From Vanessa cardui (Eukaryota > Arthropoda > Insecta > Lepidoptera > Nymphalidae): DNA of 64,000 nt. The notes below the pieces were generated by a model, which saw nothing but the letters and a program-made list of their open reading frames with translations, ran no database searches and was not told the origin of the DNA. This document shows, one piece after another, positions 48,601-52,027 of the stretch (positions are counted from its first letter, which is position 1; every line of letters starts with the position of its first letter). The translations under genes were made by a program, and so were the position numbers. The stretch lies in NCBI RefSeq assembly GCF_905220365.1, contig NC_061141.1:7261501-7325500 (forward strand). Reading direction: 5' to 3'.

Positions 48601-50209
48601 GAGATTTAATACAATAATGGTATTGTATACATATGTTTTCTGGATATAGCAAAAGCAAACCAAAAGTTATAGGTGGATTATTAAAATGACAGTTACACTA
48701 TGGATGCGCTCAGCGTAGTACCGCAAGAATTGGCGCGTCAGGGACGTATGCCCAGTTGTGCTTTAAATATCATACATATGGGAACATGGAAGACAATATA
48801 TTTTGCATTTGGTAAAAAATATTTCCTGTTTAAAAATAATATTTTTTAATATGATTGTCATATAATATGCAAACTTAATTTTTTTAAGATATTTTAAATT
48901 TTCGTCTCACTTTATTGCACTGGAGTTAAGGTAAGGTATTCGGTAATTGATTTAAACGACAATTACGAAATTGTTTAATAGACTCATTACAAAGCAGTTA
49001 TGTTAAATACATCAACAATTACAATTTTTAAAGTAATGAAACCGCAGCTTCGTCTGACTGAGATTGTAGGGGGGGACAGGGACAAAAAGTAGCAAATATG
49101 CTATTCCAGAAATCAATCTATCTCAGTGCAAAATTTAATTCAGTTTTGTTTAGCCATTCTGGCGTTATTGAGTACCATACATCTGTTGATACTTTAGTAT
49201 GAAGCATTAATTAGGAAAGTATTGTATAAATATGTGAAATTACAACTTTAAGTGTTTGAGCTGGCAAGAGTTTCCCTTACACACTAAACTTAATAGTAGT
49301 AGTACACATCACAGATGAACTGCCAAATAACTTAATAAGTTCAATTTTAATGACTATTAAAAATAACACATTAACATCAATGTACAAGAAATGATTTTGT
49401 TAAAGATATATTATTTACACAACTCAAATTTCTCTTTCAAGAAATTTTGCAGGCAATCACAGCTAAGTAAGGTATCTTTATAATACTAACATATAATTAT
49501 TTTGTTGCATTTATCCATCTTTAATAACATCATGATAATCTTATTTTATCTTATTTTTGTGTAATTGTTATATTTATATGGGAAAATGTATTGTTACATG
49601 TCTAGTAGAACATTTATTAATTTATTTGAATATAGCACATATATTAAACACTTGTTAATTCCAAGCAATTAAGAAACATCCATTAGAAAGATGTACCATT
49701 TACGGATACACAACATTGATGATATAACTTACTAATAGTAATATTTTTTTATATGATTATGAAATAAACCAAATAGAATACTATACTTTCAATATTAGTA
49801 TGATGCAATTTGAATATCTGATATAAATGAACTAAAGAATAGTTTTTTTTTTTTTATTTAAATAATACCATTCAACTATTCATTTAATTTATAAAACAAT
49901 GAATCTGTTGTACAATTCAATGAACACTGCAGCCTCTTTGAATAAATATACATTTAGAACTTTAGTAGGTGGATCAAATTTCATATTTCTAAGTTTCTCA
50001 CTGGGATTAAGTATCAACCAATCAATCACTTTACAAACTTTAGGCATAATTATATATACATATGTGTAAGGAAAATAAATTGATGTTCTTTACTTACAGC
50101 TATAAAAATGTCCCCAAGTTGGTAGACCAACTGCAACAGCTCCAACAACAAAGCAGATAAAACCGAGTACTACAACGGCTATAGAATATAGTACTTTGCC
50201 GCTGGCCAT
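7734..50209 (-). CDS. Claudin/PMP22/CACNG-like four-pass membrane protein with C-terminal PDZ ligand (six coding exons)
   Basis: Assembled by hand from exons 50209-50098, 27175-27065, 11121-10957, 10218-10127, 9114-8964 and 8014-7734. Every junction is GT-AG, phases agree throughout, and the sum is 912 nt (303 aa plus stop). Hydrophobic segments lie at about residues 7-29, 76-102, 117-142 and 157-176. The first extracellular loop has W32, G49-P50-W51, C54 and C64, which is the claudin W-GLW-C-C pattern with P replacing L. The second loop is short (about 143-156). The tail of about 127 residues is Ser/Thr-rich, has a basic stretch (RSSLKKPRPREG) and ends T-E-V, a class I PDZ ligand. Family members act in septate or tight junctions or as channel or receptor auxiliary subunits; which of these applies here is not decided by sequence. 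The long PDZ-ending tail resembles the stargazin/CACNG arrangement more than a short claudin tail. Expression probably depends on the uORF-bearing leader. Confidence 0.88.
8253..8548 (+). mobile_element. Helitron-like non-autonomous element, copy 1
   Basis: Begins A|TCTATACAT and a shared block through AAAATTGGAGTGTCTGTTTG. It later has the GTTCCGGCTAATCT block and ends GCTAG. The 5'-TC and 3'-CTAG ends with a preceding A fit Helitron rules, although the base after CTAG is C rather than T. It contains the hairpin at 8323-8388. It lies in the 0.9-kb intron 5 of the claudin-like gene. Confidence 0.55.
8323..8388. repeat. 25-bp inverted repeat (one wobble) around a TATG microsatellite loop
   Basis: Arm 8323-8347 pairs with 8364-8388 with a single G-T type mismatch. 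The 16-base loop is a (TATG)n run. It lies inside the Helitron-like element. Confidence 0.75.
8721..8923 (-). mobile_element. tRNA-derived SINE, family J, nearly complete
   Basis: On the minus strand it starts with a tRNA-like head: A-box-like TGGTCTAGTG, then B box GGTTCGATTCC within CCGGGGTTCGATTCCCGG. A unique body follows, then a T/A-rich (TTTA)n tail. A second copy lacking the head is at 46960-47105. The head is part of the SINE, not a functional tRNA gene: there is no complete cloverleaf. Confidence 0.7.
8964..9114 (-). CDS. Coding exon 5 of the claudin-like gene (helix 4 and proximal tail)
   Basis: 151 nt, entered in phase 0 after TTTCAG and left in phase 1 at GTAAAT. It encodes helix 4 (IVSIVINSALFIMSLYDTLF) and the first tail segment with acidic and Asn-rich residues. 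A tRNA-derived SINE ends only about 40 bp beyond the donor, inside intron 5. Confidence 0.86.
9558..9898 (-). mobile_element. MITE family E, copy 1 (341 bp, long TIRs)
   Basis: The left end (TATAGGACGACAC, then TAGCATCGG) is the inverse of the right end (CCGATGCGACATCTAAGTTG...GTACAATA), giving degenerate terminal repeats of about 45 bp. The interior matches 37160-37484 and 47421-48043 in reverse. Ends in TA suggest a TA target duplication. The open frames inside are not genes. Confidence 0.7.
10127..10218 (-). CDS. Coding exon 4 of the claudin-like gene (end of helix 3, second loop)
   Basis: 92 nt, entered in phase 1 from TTCCAG and left in phase 0 at GTATAA. It encodes the rest of helix 3 (LLSIAAAGLFAV), the short polar second loop QGDDRGFYLVRGE and the start of helix 4. 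The donor is weaker than the others (GTATAA), but frame and topology continue correctly. Confidence 0.84.
10438..10650 (+). mobile_element. Helitron-like non-autonomous element, copy 2, 3'-truncated
   Basis: Starts A|TCTATACATATAATAAAATT, shares the GTTCCGGCTAATCTCTGGAACGG and CACTGGCAGATAACTGATAT regions with copy 1, then fades in an ATAGATAT repeat without the CTAG end. Confidence 0.5.
10707..10750. repeat. Perfect 19-bp inverted repeat with 6-bp loop
   Basis: CAGATCCGACATGACAGGA (10707-10725) pairs with 10732-10750 around CTGGAC. It is balanced in GC, so the stem is far more stable than typical AT-rich hairpins here. It lies in intron 3 of the claudin-like gene, between coding exons 3 and 4. 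Confidence 0.85.
10957..11121 (-). CDS. Coding exon 3 of the claudin-like gene (membrane helix 2, start of helix 3)
   Basis: 165 nt, phase 1 to phase 1, acceptor CACAG at 11126-11122, donor GTAAGT at 10956-10951. It encodes helix 2 (AVYISGVVASVGVSILGVFC and following), a charged cytoplasmic turn SSKEKVGFKY and the first half of helix 3. Confidence 0.87.
11405..11575 (-). mobile_element. SINE-like family S, old diverged fragment
   Basis: Keeps scattered blocks of the family: GTGGTCAC, GTAAGAAATATTA, CCAATGCGCC, AAGATGTTAT, in the expected order. Confidence 0.45.
12355..12629 (+). mobile_element. SINE-like family S, full-length copy
   Basis: Starts CTTGGTGGTAGGACTTTGTG, has the ACCACCCACTCATCAGTTAT block and the AACATCTTAGTTCCCAAGG block, and ends in an A-rich tail. 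Orientation is set by that tail. The origin of the head is unclear; an A-box-like TGGTGGTAGG is near the start. Confidence 0.75.
13348..13449 (+). CDS. Candidate 33-codon microORF with one hydrophobic segment
   Basis: ATG to TGA encodes MDQELALTYEFIYYGIVLAT then IIGQYFVQRFIFL: an acidic N-terminus and one membrane-like helix. GC is higher than the surroundings and a splice-acceptor-like TTATTTTAG lies about 25 bp upstream. It sits in an intron of the claudin-like gene on the opposite strand. There is no supporting homology or repeat match; chance is quite possible. Confidence 0.2.
   Translation: MDQELALTYEFIYYGIVLATIIGQYFVQRFIFL
13723..13850 (-). mobile_element. LINE 3'-tail fragment, family I
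   Basis: Contains ACTTTATTCAAGTAGGC, TTTTGAATCGTCATTTAACA and CTACCACCGGTTCGGAAAG, also found in order at 19561-19715. T-rich left end suggests the 3' end of a minus-strand retroelement. Confidence 0.55.
14385..14680 (-). mobile_element. SINE-like family S copy
   Basis: T-rich start then ATAGGTTGGCGGACGAGCAT, GGTCACCATCACCCATAG, AACATTCCTTACATCGTC-type blocks, and the complement of the family head near the right end, slightly diverged. Confidence 0.75.
15394..15438. repeat. 16-bp inverted repeat, AT-rich
   Basis: AATGTTATTTACTTAT (15394-15409) pairs with 15423-15438. Weak, given the base composition. Confidence 0.6.
15935..16220 (+). mobile_element. SINE-like family S, full-length copy
   Basis: CTTGGTGGTAGGGCTTTGTG start to CACCTATACCATAAAATAG end, all family blocks in order. 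Useful as the family reference. Confidence 0.8.
16758..17898. mobile_element. Non-autonomous hAT element (about 367 bp) split by a second hAT
   Basis: Flanked by perfect 8-bp duplications TGTGGAAC (16750-16757 and 17899-17906). The right end, inverted, reads CAGTGGCGTAAATAGGGC. The left end reads AAGTGCCGTAAATAGCC, the same TIR with changes. An 8-bp duplication with a CAGTG terminus is typical of hAT. The TIR resembles the element at 30093-30305. Confidence 0.75.
16990..17755. mobile_element. Inner hAT MITE, 766 bp, AATTA-rich
   Basis: Perfect 8-bp duplications GTTTGTAT flank it (16982-16989, 17756-17763). TIRs are CAGTGTTGGGCA on the left and TGCCCAACACTG-type on the right. The interior near both ends consists of many direct and inverted copies of CAATTAATT-type words. 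No coding capacity. Confidence 0.85.
18945..19100 (+). repeat. Single copy of the GAAAGTAACTCTGT repeat (family G)
   Basis: Contains AAAAAGTAACTCTGTATGT, GAATTTGATGAAATTTGGTA and AGGGACATAGATGCA in the order of the tandem array at 30885-31430. Confidence 0.5.
19561..19715 (-). mobile_element. LINE 3'-tail fragment, family I
   Basis: TACAAGTAGGCTTTAACAAG, CACTTTTGAATCGTCATTTA, then ATTCTACCGAGAATGACCGG and CAAGAAACCCAGTAGTTACT. Best-preserved copy in the window. Confidence 0.55.
19895..20010 (-). mobile_element. LINE 3'-tail fragment, family I, with internal deletion
   Basis: Same family as 19561-19715, but the middle CCGGTTCGG part is missing: GCACTTTTGAATAGTCAT runs on to AGAAGAACCGCCGAGTGACT. 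Confidence 0.45.
20083..20367 (-). mobile_element. tRNA-derived SINE family B, full length
   Basis: Minus-strand order: tRNA-like head GAGTCGAGATGGCCCAGTGG (A box), a B box damaged by deletion, body with GTGAAGAAAAACATCGTGAG, then AGCAGTGGGAATTTACAGGC and a GTTGTTG tail. The structure recalls the Metulj SINEs described from Heliconius; this is recall, not a search. Confidence 0.8.
20864..21145 (+). mobile_element. tRNA-derived SINE family B, full length, diverged
   Basis: Head CCGACACGGCCCAGTGGTTA, B box GAGTTCAAATCC, body and GGCTGTTGTTGTAG tail. It faces the copy at 20083-20367 from 0.5 kb away. Confidence 0.75.
21531..21827 (-). mobile_element. SINE-like family S, full-length copy
   Basis: T-run then ATGGTATAGGTTGACGGACG, all internal blocks, and CCCTACCACCAAG at the right end. 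Confidence 0.8.
22262..22452 (+). mobile_element. tRNA-derived SINE family B, old diverged copy
   Basis: Retains TCCTAACCGACATTGCAGGT (B-box side), AATCGTGAGAAAACTTGC, AACGTGGTGGAATAAACTC and TCCTCAAAG. Head mostly lost. Confidence 0.5.
22889..23289. mobile_element. MITE-like element, 401 bp, perfect 16-bp TIRs
   Basis: CAATAGGCTATTTGAC at 22889-22904 is exactly inverted at 23274-23289. The interior includes a CACGTGACA motif and a GTGACGTCACCGACC motif. No target duplication could be fixed, so the superfamily is open. Confidence 0.6.
24905..25140 (+). mobile_element. tRNA-derived SINE family B, internally shortened
   Basis: Intact head GAGCTGAGATGGTCCAGTGG and the B-box region. The middle GTGAAGGAAAACATCGTGAG part is missing, then the body continues to AATTTACAGGCTTGTTACTG. 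Confidence 0.75.
25141..27064. other. Intronic stretch without recognised elements
   Basis: Unique-looking AT-rich DNA with a short AT-type microsatellite near 25441-25462. No exon signal on either strand. Confidence 0.4.
27065..27175 (-). CDS. Coding exon 2 of the claudin-like gene (first extracellular loop)
   Basis: A 111-nt exon, phase 1 to phase 1, with acceptor CACAG at 27180-27176 and donor GTAAGT at 27064-27059. It encodes GYFGPWRVCKRLLYYREKCG with the G-P-W, C54 and C64 residues. C54 and C64 would form the loop disulfide of the claudin fold. The exon is isolated, 22.9 kb from exon 1 and 15.9 kb from exon 3, and is higher in GC than its introns. Confidence 0.87.
27467..27745 (+). mobile_element. 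tRNA-derived SINE family B, full length
   Basis: GCTGAAATGGTCCAGTGGTT head, body with GTGAAAGAAAACATCGTGAG, tail GGCTGTTACTTTACTTT. The tail differs from the GTTGTTG tails, matching 24905-25140, so there are at least two tail subfamilies. Confidence 0.75.
28525..28790 (+). repeat. Family H interspersed repeat
   Basis: Starts ACTAGCGATCCGCCCCGGCT, then TTCGCACAGG. It ends with AAAAGCATACATACATAGGG and ACAGCCAGCGG. Related copies are at 35135-35440 and 39443-39683. Class undetermined. Confidence 0.5.
29443..29638 (-). mobile_element. MITE family D, complete 196-bp copy with TA target duplication
   Basis: TIRs of roughly 30 bp: the right end inverted reads CAATCGGGGTAAGAAAAGAT and the left TAGTGAGAGTAAGAAAATCT. 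Flanking TA at 29441-29442 and 29639-29640. Features fit a Tc1/mariner-derived MITE. The same element, 196 bp without its insert, lies at 32631-33461. Confidence 0.75.
29769..30038 (+). mobile_element. SINE-like family S, degraded copy
   Basis: ACTTGGTGGTAGAGCTTATT start, TTTTGGTTCCCAAAGTTGGT block, A-rich end. Many substitutions and small deletions. Confidence 0.65.
30093..30305. mobile_element. hAT MITE, 213 bp, perfect 8-bp target duplication
   Basis: TIRs CAGTGGCGTAGCTA and, at the right end, TACGCCACTG. Flanked by CAATACAT at 30085-30092 and 30306-30313. GC-rich inside (GGGCCC and CCGGGGCCC stretches), so open frames over it are by-products. Confidence 0.85.
30573..30840 (+). mobile_element. 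tRNA-derived SINE family B, near consensus
   Basis: GAGTCGAGATGGCCCAGTGG head, GGTTAAAACCC B box, full body with a short deletion before GAGAGGAGGCTTTTAGCC, GGCTGTTGCTGTT tail. Confidence 0.8.
30885..31430 (+). repeat. Tandem array of three family G units (about 165-200 bp each)
   Basis: Units begin near 30885, 31086 and 31266. Each carries GTAACT(T)TCGCTCTG or GTATCTCTGTCTG-type openings, CTGAATTTGATGAAATTTGG and, in the first two units, GACATGACA or ACATGGCAG near the end. Single copies lie at 18945-19100 and 44275-44420. The open frames across it are not genes. Confidence 0.65.
31507..31614 (+). mobile_element. tRNA-derived SINE family B, large internal deletion
   Basis: Head GAGCCGATATGACCCAGTGG joins almost directly to GAGAAGA...CATTTACAGGCTCTTAC. 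Body missing. Confidence 0.6.
32170..32217 (+). mobile_element. MITE family E, solo right end
   Basis: ATTTGCCGATGCTACATTTA, then AGTTCCGTCGCACTATA, equals the right terminal repeat of family E without the rest of the element. Confidence 0.6.
32631..33461 (+). mobile_element. MITE family D, second copy, interrupted by a LINE
   Basis: TA at 32629-32630 and 33462-33463. TIRs CAGTCGGGGTAAGAAAAGG and, at the right end, TTTTCTTACTCTGACTG. With the LINE and one duplicate removed, the length is 196 bp, the same as 29443-29638. Confidence 0.75.
32725..33352 (-). mobile_element. 5'-truncated LINE 3' end (CR1/Jockey-like), 628 bp
   Basis: Inserted in the MITE with a 7-bp duplication ACATATT (32718-32724, 33353-33359). 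The minus strand encodes a retroelement C-terminus with Y-S-N-S-F-T-V-H-S-T-R-L-W-N-S-L-P, down to a stop near 33090. Then comes a 3' UTR containing the complement of GGCGGCCTTATCGCTAAAAC and a (TAAATA)n-type tail. The 13 residues the open frame adds upstream are MITE-derived. Clade named from memory. Confidence 0.75.
33656..35134. other. Intronic stretch, nothing recognised
   Basis: Contains a (GT)n-like run near 33870-33890 and otherwise unique-looking DNA. The open frame of 90 codons at 33749-34021 runs through the GT repeat and has no family signal. Confidence 0.35.
35135..35440 (+). repeat. Family H interspersed repeat
   Basis: ACTAGCGTCACGCCCCGGAT, then GGCACGGGGGCAATGCTGAT, TCGAATCACTCTATCTATTT and GCATACATAGG, extending to GGTAAGCGACTTAGTTTTAT. 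Most complete copy. Confidence 0.5.
35585..35675 (-). mobile_element. LINE 3'-tail fragment, family I, short
   Basis: CAACACCGGTTCGGTACGCA and ATACCGAGAAGAACAGGCAA match the family I middle part; both ends missing. Confidence 0.45.
36578..36606. repeat. (AT)n microsatellite
   Basis: Uninterrupted TA/AT dinucleotides directly before a deleted SINE copy. Similar short runs occur at about 50370-50390 and 56635-56655, and a (TG)n run at 39097-39114. Confidence 0.8.
36612..36700 (+). mobile_element. tRNA-derived SINE family B, large internal deletion
   Basis: Head GAGCTGAGATGGCCCAGTGG ends at ACACGTGCC and jumps to AAGCCTTCTCCTTAATCGAA and the 3' part ending TAATTTACA. About 190 bp of body is missing. 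Confidence 0.65.
37160..37484 (+). mobile_element. MITE family E, copy 2
   Basis: TATAGTACAACACAACTTAC left end with GTAGCATCGGCAAAATTCGT; interior GTCAATTTGACACGTCGATT and GACGAATAGCGTCGAATGGC; right end with ATGCTACATCTAATTCG. The open frame inside is an artefact. Confidence 0.7.
37485..39442. other. Intronic stretch, nothing recognised
   Basis: No family match. The 89-codon minus frame at 38105-38374 shows no domain and runs through poly(A) tracts, so it is not called. Confidence 0.35.
39443..39683 (+). repeat. Family H interspersed repeat, 3' end cut by a SINE
   Basis: ACTAACGACCCACCCCGGCT, CACGGGTGCAACACTGATAT, then AGCATACATCGGGACAGACT before the T-run of the family S copy that follows. 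Confidence 0.5.
39684..39920 (-). mobile_element. SINE-like family S, internally deleted copy
   Basis: T-run, ATGGAATAGGTTAGCGGTCG, CTTACATCGTCAATGCGCCA, then a deletion to AACAACAATACTGCGTACTG and AGCTACCACCAAG. It also has a short local duplication (CACTTACCATCAGTAAGTGG). Confidence 0.7.
40390..40659 (+). mobile_element. Helitron-like element, copy 4
   Basis: A|TCTATACAGATAACAAAATT start and GGAGTGTTTGTTTGTAACAT; later GTTCCGACTAATTTCAGAAA and TTTCGACGGGACTTCACTGG. The 3' end is altered (GCTATA). Confidence 0.5.
40775..40870 (+). mobile_element. SINE-like family S, very degraded fragment
   Basis: Traces such as GGTCGTTGGTGCATGG and TTAATATTTCTTGCAGTGTG in family order. Confidence 0.35.
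42095..42235 (+). mobile_element. tRNA-derived SINE family B, 5' fragment, diverged
   Basis: CAGCCAGTATTTAGAACACG (head), AGGTTCAAGGTCGGGCAAGT (B box), TATAATTCATTCATACACGG body start. Confidence 0.55.
42638..42938 (-). mobile_element. tRNA-derived SINE family B, full length, near consensus
   Basis: Tail CAACAACAACAGCCTGTAAA at left; head complement GGGCCATCTCGACTC at right; intact B box GGGTTCAAACCC. Its antisense open frames of about 73-78 codons are artefacts. Confidence 0.85.
44275..44420 (+). repeat. Single copy of family G repeat
   Basis: CAGTTACTCTTTCACGACTG, CCGAATTTGATGAAATTTGG and AAATACAAGCGAAGCGG as in the array at 30885-31430. Confidence 0.5.
44460..44535 (+). mobile_element. 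SINE-like family S, short fragment
   Basis: CCTGGGTAGGTACCATCCGT to AATATTGTTGTATTTTGGTT, corresponding to the 5' third of the element. Confidence 0.5.
45000..45301 (+). mobile_element. tRNA-derived SINE family B, full length, near consensus
   Basis: GAGTCGAGATGGCTCAGTGG head, GGGTTCAAACCC B box, complete body, tail GGCTGTTGTTGTTG. Best reference for the family. Confidence 0.85.
45302..46959. other. Intronic stretch, nothing recognised
   Basis: Unique-looking AT-rich DNA. A region near 46440-46640 (GGGTTCCATACCCAAAGGGT and CCGTGACAGTTAGATAAG) resembles widespread insect repeat text, but I cannot define its limits. Confidence 0.3.
46960..47105 (-). mobile_element. tRNA-derived SINE, family J, 5'-truncated copy
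   Basis: Matches the body of 8721-8923 (CATTACTCTG...CCCAATGTAAG..., the GACGGTACCACA block and GACAACGTAGAAAACT) with the same tail, but the tRNA-like head is absent. Confidence 0.65.
47421..48043 (+). mobile_element. MITE family E, copy 3, split by a SINE
   Basis: Left TIR TATGTACAACACAACTTAGA, right TIR inverted TATAGTACGACAAAACTTAG. Interior as in copy 2. A family S SINE (47539-47821) sits inside. Without it the element is about 340 bp, like copy 1. Confidence 0.75.
47539..47821 (-). mobile_element. SINE-like family S, nested in a MITE
   Basis: TTTTTGTCATGGTATAGGTT to CCCTACCACCAAG; complete except for a short deletion in the GGGTGGTACC part. Confidence 0.8.
48248..48650. repeat. Imperfect tandem duplication, two units of about 200 bp
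   Basis: Unit 1 (about 48248-48446) and unit 2 (about 48447-48650) share TTACGAAAG, TGGAGGATAGTG, GGATTA(T/C)TTGATATGAC, CACAGCCA and CATATGTTTTCTGGA in order, with many substitutions. No coding frame. Confidence 0.7.
48651..50091. other. Start of the 22.9-kb first coding intron, no recognised elements
   Basis: AT-rich, repeat-poor DNA next to coding exon 1, contrasting with the repeat-filled remainder of the intron. Confidence 0.4.
50098..50209 (-). CDS. Coding exon 1 of the claudin-like gene
   Basis: Holds the start codon (50209-50207) and residues 1-37, ending in phase 1 before GTAAGT (50097-50092). It encodes the short N-terminus MASGK, the first membrane helix and the loop start G-L-P-T-W32-G, where W32 is the first conserved claudin Trp. 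This ATG is the only one that opens the frame through the donor. A TAG in the leader closes the last uORF two bases upstream. Confidence 0.88.
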
Positions 50210-50289
50210 GACTACATGTTAGCCAATCTCATAGAACCTTGTAGATAACATCAAGATATTTGGTTGAACCAAGCCAGTGACCTGCACAT
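50210..50289 (-). promoter_or_regulatory. 5' leader of the claudin-like gene with three uORFs
   Basis: The coding exon 1 leader begins at acceptor TTTTGTTTTAG (ending at 50290). It carries three ATGs before the main start: 50289-50251 (12 codons plus TGA), 50251-50219 (10 codons plus TAA, overlapping the first stop as TGATG) and 50232-50212 (6 codons plus TAG). The last stops two bases before the main ATG. This layout suggests translational control by leaky scanning or reinitiation. The acceptor is inferred from sequence only. Confidence 0.6.
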
Positions 50290-50620
50290 CTAAAACAAAA
50301 GACATTTATTTAAATTAATAAGTATTTTACTACGCTAATCAGGACAGAGTATTGTTTTTAAAAAGATTGATATATATATATATATATATTGGAAAACGTT
50401 TGGAAATCTATCTGACAAACGTAATTCATAATTCTAGTAAGAATATGATCTTTTTTTTTTTTAACAGAATCTAACTAGAAACACAAATACAATATTTTTT
50501 CTAGGCAATCAGAACCAAAAAAGATCGATAGAGTTAAGGAATTATAAAGTGTTTATTCAACCATACAACTTACAATAACTTAAGCTAGATTACAGTTATT
50601 CAAATGTTACTTTTACTCAC

Positions 50621-50701
50621 GTTCTTTTCACAACTCGTACCGATGTCAGTACAAACTAATCATTCAAGTAAACAACAATTGATTTCGAACTATTTGACAC
50701 T
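50621..50701 (-). promoter_or_regulatory. Candidate non-coding first exon and initiator of the claudin-like gene
   Basis: A strong donor, GAAC|GTGAGTAA, sits at 50620 on the minus strand and pairs in orientation with the leader acceptor at 50290. About 80 bases upstream is TCAGT (plus ACTGA at 50699-50703), a match to the arthropod initiator, with an A/T-rich stretch about 25 bases further upstream. The exon end is reasonable; the start site is a guess. Confidence 0.4.
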
Positions 50702-52027
50702 GAACTAACATCTCTTTTTAGCGGCTTTGTATGCACGGAACAATTTTCCTTTTCACCTGAATGCACAAACAATGTTCACTCGCAATTCGAAATTCGAACC
50801 TACGACAGACACACCTTCGGTTTTGAAATACTATTTTTTTTAAATTTAAATAAATATCACTAATCTATTCATATATTAAACGTATCTATCAATGGTTAAC
50901 ACAAATTTGTAATTTAAAACATATTAATAATACGCATAAAATTAAACTACGCTAACAATGAATTCCTATGAGATCCACAACGCGCTTGTAGACTTTTGCC
51001 GCGCGCGACGTAAATTCTTACTGAATGTGATCAGTAAATAAACTGGTTTTTTGAGTTGACTTGACTCTTTAATATGCCATAGATAAAGAAAAGTTAACTT
51101 CGTGTTGTCACGTCAAACAAACGTCAAGCATCCCGAAATAACCATCAAAACATGACATATTTAACCACAGATAAAGTAGATATCATAAACTATAATAATT
51201 TAAGAATAAAATAGAAAAACAACGATGTGACTGGTTAAAAATTAACGAAATGCTTTACTAATTAAAGTATTTTATACTTAATTGTGATAGTGGATAGCCC
51301 CATAACGAGATAGAGTATTATTTTTTTTATTTTGCCAATTGTAGTTTTCATTACTTTGTAGATGATTGTATTAATTTTTAAGTATGAATTTATCGTTTGA
51401 ATTTTGTCGCTCCACGCCACCTAGCGCCTCATAGTGTATTTTTCGCTAAGCCAACGCTGTGTGAACATTTCATTTATATTTTTTACTGGTTTAATTTTTT
51501 AGCTCTGAAGGAAAATATCAGCACGCCCGCCAAATTTGATTGTGCGCTTGAAACCTTGAAATAAATATATAAATGATATTTGATATTTAATTTTAGTAAA
51601 TAAAAACTGTTTGTTTCTTATTATTGTTGTAACGTGACTAGCCTAAAATATAATGACTATTCGATTATAATTTTTTTAAAGTCATTAAATTTTATTTAAA
51701 GCTTAAAGTATTTGAATAAATCTTTAATACAGTTCTCATTCATGTGTGAAGATAAAAGTTATTACAATCCTAACTAAATAACCTGGATAGCGTCAACCGA
51801 ACTATTTCGTTCGAGGTCAGTCTATTTTAGTCACCAGCCAAGCAGACGAAATCTGTGCCTTCTTATATATCTACAAGTTTTTGAATAAAGTCCTTTGAAT
51901 GGATACTGAGTAATAAGATAATTACGAATTATGAAGGACATCATTACTATATAACTTAATATTTGCTAGAAGTAGTGTGAAATTGTATGGTGTCACTAAT
52001 CAAAAAAGTTTACTTTGTTTTAACTAC
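50702..52027. other. Intergenic region between the divergent genes
   Basis: About 1.3 kb separating the claudin-like 5' end and the first small membrane protein ATG. Locally GC-richer patches near 50970-51020 (GCCGCGCGCGACG) and 51410-51440. A TCAGT initiator-like word at 51817-51821 is in plus orientation. No other gene seen. Confidence 0.4.

Noticed and set aside
51977..52027. Upstream extension of the first small membrane protein to a GTG
   Set aside because: GTG starts are not normal in eukaryotic nuclear genes and the ATG at 52028 begins a good signal peptide.
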